From Lachnospiraceae bacterium (lineage in GTDB: Bacteria; Bacillota; Clostridia; Lachnospirales; Lachnospiraceae): a stretch of 9,875 nucleotides of DNA. The position numbers and the translations under genes are program-made. Shown here one piece after another: positions 8,145 through 9,875 of this stretch. Where the stretch lies: contig CAAGSD010000029.1 of NCBI GenBank assembly GCA_900772845.1, positions 1 through 9,875 of the forward strand. Direction: 5' to 3'. Positions within the stretch are counted from its first letter, which is position 1. Each line of letters opens with the position of its first letter. A model generated the notes under the pieces. The model ran no database searches. It saw only the letters and a list, made by a program, of their open reading frames with translations, and had not been told where the DNA came from.

Positions 8145-8836
8145 GCGAACACCTCCCTGAAGTAAGCATCTACAGACTTACCCTTCTCTTCTCTGATATT
8201 ATCAACAGATGTGTATAACACTAACTGTCCATAGCGCATGAAGATCACTTCATCCAGCACCTGCTCCACATCTTCGATCAGATGAGTGGAGATCAGCACG
8301 GTGGCTTCCGGATTGTAGTTGTTGATAATGGTGCGCAGGATGTAATCTCTCGCCGCCGGATCCACACCGGCAATCGGCTCATCGAGAATATACAGGCTGG
8401 CATTCCTGCTCATCACTAAGATCAACTGTACCTTCTCCTTCGTACCTTTGGACAATGTCCGCATCTTCACTGCAGGATCGATTCCCAGACTCTTTAGCAT
8501 TTCCTCCGCCCGCTCTCTGGAAAAGTCTGCGTAAAAGTCCTGGAAGAAATCCAGAATTTCGCGGATCGTCTGATTCATGGTCAGATACGTGCGGTCCGGC
8601 AGATAAGCTACCTTGCTCTTGGTCGCCGGTCCCACGTAGTTTCCGTCGATCATGATGGTGCCTTCCGTCGGTGTCAGCAGCCCGTTCAGCATTTTGATCA
8701 GGGTCGTCTTACCGCTGCCGTTCGGTCCCAGCAGACCGATGATCTTCCCCTTCGGAAGATTCAGGGTCAGATTGTTCACTGCCACATTGGCCCCGTATTT
8801 CTTGGTCAGATTTATAATTTCTACCAGATTATTCAT
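8138..8836 (-). CDS. ABC transporter ATP-binding protein (GntR-linked, BcrA/Ytr-like)
   Basis: This 232-residue nucleotide-binding subunit is of normal length for the family. Visible motifs are Walker A GPNGSGKTT (37-45), the signature LSKGTKEKV (128-136, with LSKG in place of LSGGQ as is common in BcrA- and Ytr-type ATPases), Walker B LYILDEP (148-154), the D-loop GVDP (157-160) and the switch histidine in ISTH (185). The usual Q-loop glutamine is not seen; that position reads YLPDR (78-82), again typical of this subfamily. It powers the ABC-2 permease encoded immediately downstream with a 7-base overlap. The gene follows the GntR regulator after 51 bases, and a GAGG lies about ten bases before the ATG. 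A hairpin lies in that gap (8864-8879). Confidence 0.93.
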   Translation of the reverse strand: MNNLVEIINLTKKYGANVAVNNLTLNLPKGKIIGLLGPNGSGKTTLIKMLNGLLTPTEGTIMIDGNYVGPATKSKVAYLPDRTYLTMNQTIREILDFFQDFYADFSRERAEEMLKSLGIDPAVKMRTLSKGTKEKVQLILVMSRNASLYILDEPIAGVDPAARDYILRTIINNYNPEATVLISTHLIEDVEQVLDEVIFMRYGQLVLYTSVDNIREEKGKSVDAYFREVFAC

Positions 8837-8863
8837 ATACTTCTCGCCTCTCTTTATTGCTTG

Positions 8864-8889
8864 TCCGGGTTCTTCCGGATTTTTGTTTT
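8864..8889 (+). terminator. Plus-strand terminator-like hairpin inside the minus-strand operon
   Basis: TCCGG (8864-8868) and CCGGA (8875-8879) form a 5-bp GC-rich stem with a 6-base loop. On the plus strand a T-rich run (TTTTTGTTTT, 8880-8889) follows. No gene runs in that direction here, so it could only stop antisense transcription. Read on the minus strand, it is a hairpin in the gap between the regulator and ATPase genes and lacks a T-run there; it might affect mRNA stability. The stem is short, so this is tentative. Confidence 0.35.
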
Positions 8890-9247
8890 ATACCTGTACC
8901 TTGTCAAAGAGATCTCTGATCTCCTCTTTGTGATATCCCAGCTCCTGCATGTTATTGAGGAAGTTCTTCACATGACCGGTTGCCAGCTGTTCTCTGATTG
9001 TTCCGATCAACTCCGTATTCTCTGTCACCGTTCTGCCGCTGGTACGCTGTGTCACGATCAGGCCGCTTCGCTCCAGTTCCGCAAAAGCTTTCTGCATCGT
9101 ATTTGGATTCACCGCCGCCACAGCTGCAAGATCTCTGACGCTCGGCAGCTTCGCTCCCGGCTGATACTTGCCTGATACGATTTCTCTCTGGATCCGCTCC
9201 ACCAACTGCGCATATATCGGTCTGTCAGCATCCAATTCCCACGCCAT
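8888..9247 (-). CDS. YtrA-type GntR transcriptional regulator
   Basis: The product has 119 residues from the ATG at 9247. An in-frame ATG three codons earlier (9256) sits directly against the AAAGG sequence and so is unlikely; AAGG lies about nine bases before the chosen ATG. Residues about 8-70 form the GntR winged helix: PIYAQLVERIQREIVSGKYQ, the signature PGAKLPSVRDLA, the recognition helix region NPNTMQKAFAELE and the wing SGLIVTQRTSGRTV. The rest is only about 45 residues of helix, the short effector/dimer region of the YtrA subfamily, with no large ligand domain. In this subfamily the gene normally heads an ABC transporter operon and represses it, as here. A perfect dyad over the promoter (9401-9422) is the likely binding site. 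In Bacillus subtilis the ytr system responds to cell-wall-active compounds; the signal here is unknown. Confidence 0.93.
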   Translation of the reverse strand: MAWELDADRPIYAQLVERIQREIVSGKYQPGAKLPSVRDLAAVAAVNPNTMQKAFAELERSGLIVTQRTSGRTVTENTELIGTIREQLATGHVKNFLNNMQELGYHKEEIRDLFDKVQV

Positions 9248-9264
9248 TCCTATCATCCTTTCTT

Positions 9265-9348
9265 GTTTCTTATTGTTTGTTTCTTGTTGTTTGTTTCTTG
9301 TTGTTTGTTTCTTATTGTTTGTTTCTTGTTGTTTGTTTCTTACTATCT
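9265..9348. repeat. 14-bp tandem repeat, five units plus a partial sixth, in the gntR leader
   Basis: Five consecutive units of GTTTCTTRTTGTTT start at 9265, 9279, 9293, 9307 and 9321. They differ only at base 8, which is A, G, G, A, G. A diverged sixth begins at 9335 (GTTTCTTACTATCT). In the mRNA direction each reads AAACAAYAAGAAAC: A-rich, with no self-pairing. The array lies between the predicted transcription start (about 9415) and the ribosome site, ending 18 bases from the start codon, so it should be transcribed as leader. Confidence 0.9.
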
Positions 9349-9400
9349 GTCACACATCTGTTCTGTCTATGCTTCCCTGATCCCTCATTGTGTTGTTTTG

Positions 9401-9422
9401 TTGTATTATTTATTTAATACAA
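9401..9422. promoter_or_regulatory. Operator dyad, probable GntR autoregulation site
   Basis: TTGTATTA (9401-9408) and TAATACAA (9415-9422) are perfect 8-base inverted arms with a 6-base spacer. The dyad overlaps the last base of the -10 and covers the predicted start point, an ideal position for steric repression. GntR-family sites often contain GT...AC arms, and this one has GTATTA...TAATAC. Binding by the adjacent regulator is inferred. Confidence 0.65.
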
Positions 9423-9450
9423 TAATACGTTATTTGTTTTTATCTGTCAA
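9422..9450 (-). promoter_or_regulatory. Sigma-A promoter of the gntR/ABC operon
   Basis: Reading leftward, a perfect TTGACA (9450-9445) is followed after exactly 17 bases by TATTAT (9427-9422), a 5/6 match to the -10 consensus. The start would be near 9415, giving a leader of roughly 165 bases that contains the 14-bp repeat array. The operator dyad sits immediately downstream. Confidence 0.82.
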
Positions 9451-9481
9451 GAGATTTTTGGGCTTGTCCGATGAAAATTGT

Positions 9482-9501
9482 TTGTATTACACTTATTACA
9501 A
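9482..9501. promoter_or_regulatory. Imperfect second operator-like dyad upstream of the promoter
   Basis: TTGTATTA (9482-9489) repeats the left arm of the operator exactly. It is followed after six bases by TTACAA (9496-9501), a partial right arm. The centre is 80 bases from the operator centre and lies beyond the -35. It could be a weaker auxiliary site or chance in an AT-rich stretch. Confidence 0.3.
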
Positions 9502-9516
9502 CATAGTAAATGGAAA

Positions 9517-9692
9517 GTTACGAGCCATGCATAGTCAAAACGGAAACAGCGATCCGAGAGCTTGCTCACAAGTCGCTGTTTTTGTTTTTGACTTTGTACG
9601 GTGAGTCCAACGGACACACTCGACAGCCGTCAATTCATAAATGTGGACCGCTCTTTGCGACACATTTATGAATTGAAAGCATGGCTCGTAAC
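9517..9692. ncRNA. Cloverleaf-like structured element, candidate noncoding RNA or inverted-repeat element
   Basis: A perfect 14-base stem closes the element: GTTACGAGCCATGC (9517-9530) with GCATGGCTCGTAAC (9679-9692). Three hairpins fill the inside almost without slack. P2 spans 9533-9593, with inner arms AAACAGCGA and TCGCTGTTT and outer arms AGTCAAAA and TTTTGACT. P3 spans 9601-9619: GTG, an A-A mismatch, GTCC, loop AAC, GGAC, A, CAC. P4 spans 9630-9676, with perfect 16-base arms TCAATTCATAAATGTG and CACATTTATGAATTGA and an inner CGC/GCG. This is the layout of a four-way junction. Two P2 pairs are G-T if read on the plus strand and C-A mismatches on the minus strand, a slight hint that the RNA is plus-strand. 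I recognise no named RNA family. No target duplication is visible at the ends. Confidence 0.55.
9544..9590 (+). terminator. Plus-strand intrinsic-terminator-like hairpin (P2 of the cloverleaf)
   Basis: AAACAGCGA (9544-9552) and TCGCTGTTT (9573-9581) form a 9-bp stem. On the plus strand it is followed by a T-rich stretch (TTGTTTTTG, 9582-9590). The same stem read leftward is followed by CCGTTTTG, a weaker T-run, so it may act in both directions and shield the gntR promoter from upstream transcription. No plus-strand gene precedes it in this window. Confidence 0.45.
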
Positions 9693-9875
9693 GTAGGTTG
9701 CCGTAGACTCCACGAACACCCACGGCGAACGGAATATCACGCCTTGATGTTGCGTCTCCAGGTGTGAATTTTCTAATAAAAAGTGATACAGCGGTTCTCA
9801 TCATGACGGGGTCGCCTACACGCACCATCCATGTGCGCCAAAAGCCATGCAAGCATGGCTTGGCTGACGCAGACA
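9693..9875. other. Further inverted repeats, continuing beyond the right edge; no supported gene
   Basis: Additional hairpins follow the cloverleaf. GTTGCCGT (9697-9704) pairs with ACGGCGAAC (9722-9730) with one bulged G. CGCAC (9821-9825) pairs with GTGCG (9833-9837) around a 7-base loop. AAGCCATGC (9842-9850) pairs with GCATGGCTT (9853-9861) across two bases, and this stem can be extended through CCAA/TTGG and TGCG/CGCA with bulges. The octamer AGCCATGC or its complement occurs four times: 9523-9530, 9679-9686, 9843-9850 and 9853-9860. This suggests a single larger element running from 9517 past the window end. Confidence 0.45.

Noticed and set aside
9265..9348. CRISPR array
   Set aside because: The 14-base units are contiguous with no unique spacers, and no cas genes are present.
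9517..9692. Insertion sequence or tRNA
   Set aside because: No transposase is encoded and no target duplication flanks the arms. The stems are far longer than those of a tRNA, with no TPsiC-like loop or anticodon arm.
9535..9852. A 105-codon minus-strand reading frame across the structured region
   Set aside because: It begins at TTG without a ribosome site and runs straight through the 14-, 16- and 20-bp inverted repeats. The protein has no recognisable domain. The stems explain the sequence better than a coding gene; conservation of the reading frame (synonymous bias) in relatives would reverse this.

Overview
The window looks like a piece of a Lachnospiraceae-type (Clostridia, Firmicutes) chromosome. 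The grounds are moderate GC, strong AGGAGG-type ribosome binding sites, sigma-A promoters, a YtrA-type GntR/ABC operon, and a block of long proteins of a kind I associate with this family. All eight supported genes are on the minus strand, so transcription runs from the right end to the left end. This lineage call is an inference; no rRNA or marker gene is present.

From right to left: (1) Positions 9248-9875 hold no convincing gene. This stretch contains a dense set of inverted repeats (9517-9875), the best part of which folds on paper into a four-way-junction cloverleaf (9517-9692). It also contains a sigma-A promoter (9422-9450), a perfect 8-bp dyad overlapping the -10 (9401-9422), and five 14-bp tandem repeats (9265-9334) in the presumed leader. 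(2) Positions 7257-9247 are a three-gene operon: a short YtrA-type GntR repressor, an ABC ATPase and a six-helix ABC-2-type permease. The ATPase and permease genes overlap by 7 bases. (3) A near-consensus promoter (7215-7243) starts a second, tightly spaced four-gene operon (262-7179). Its genes encode a 1191-residue two-Ig-like-domain/alpha-solenoid protein, a degenerate Hsp70-like protein, a small TPR protein and a coiled-coil protein with two membrane helices. (4) Four bases after that operon's last stop codon comes a new promoter for a lipoprotein of the amino-acid ABC transporter binding-protein class, cut by the left window edge.

The four-gene operon is the most interesting system. None of its products has a function I can name from family knowledge. 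I associate the largest with the Pfam entries DUF5717_N/DUF5717, and the Hsp70-like one possibly with a DUF5716-type entry; both are from memory and unverified. The sequence suggests a divergent Hsp70 whose nucleotide-contact loops have decayed but whose fold and short substrate-domain-like tail remain. It is produced with two repeat-scaffold proteins (one TPR, one giant solenoid) and one membrane-anchored coiled-coil protein. A membrane-tethered chaperone-like or scaffold complex is a reasonable inference, not a demonstrated function.

The GntR/ABC operon is a more familiar kind of locus. In Bacillus subtilis the related ytr system responds to cell-wall stress. Here the operator dyad at the promoter supports autorepression. 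No clear terminator lies between this operon and the four-gene operon, so read-through is possible.
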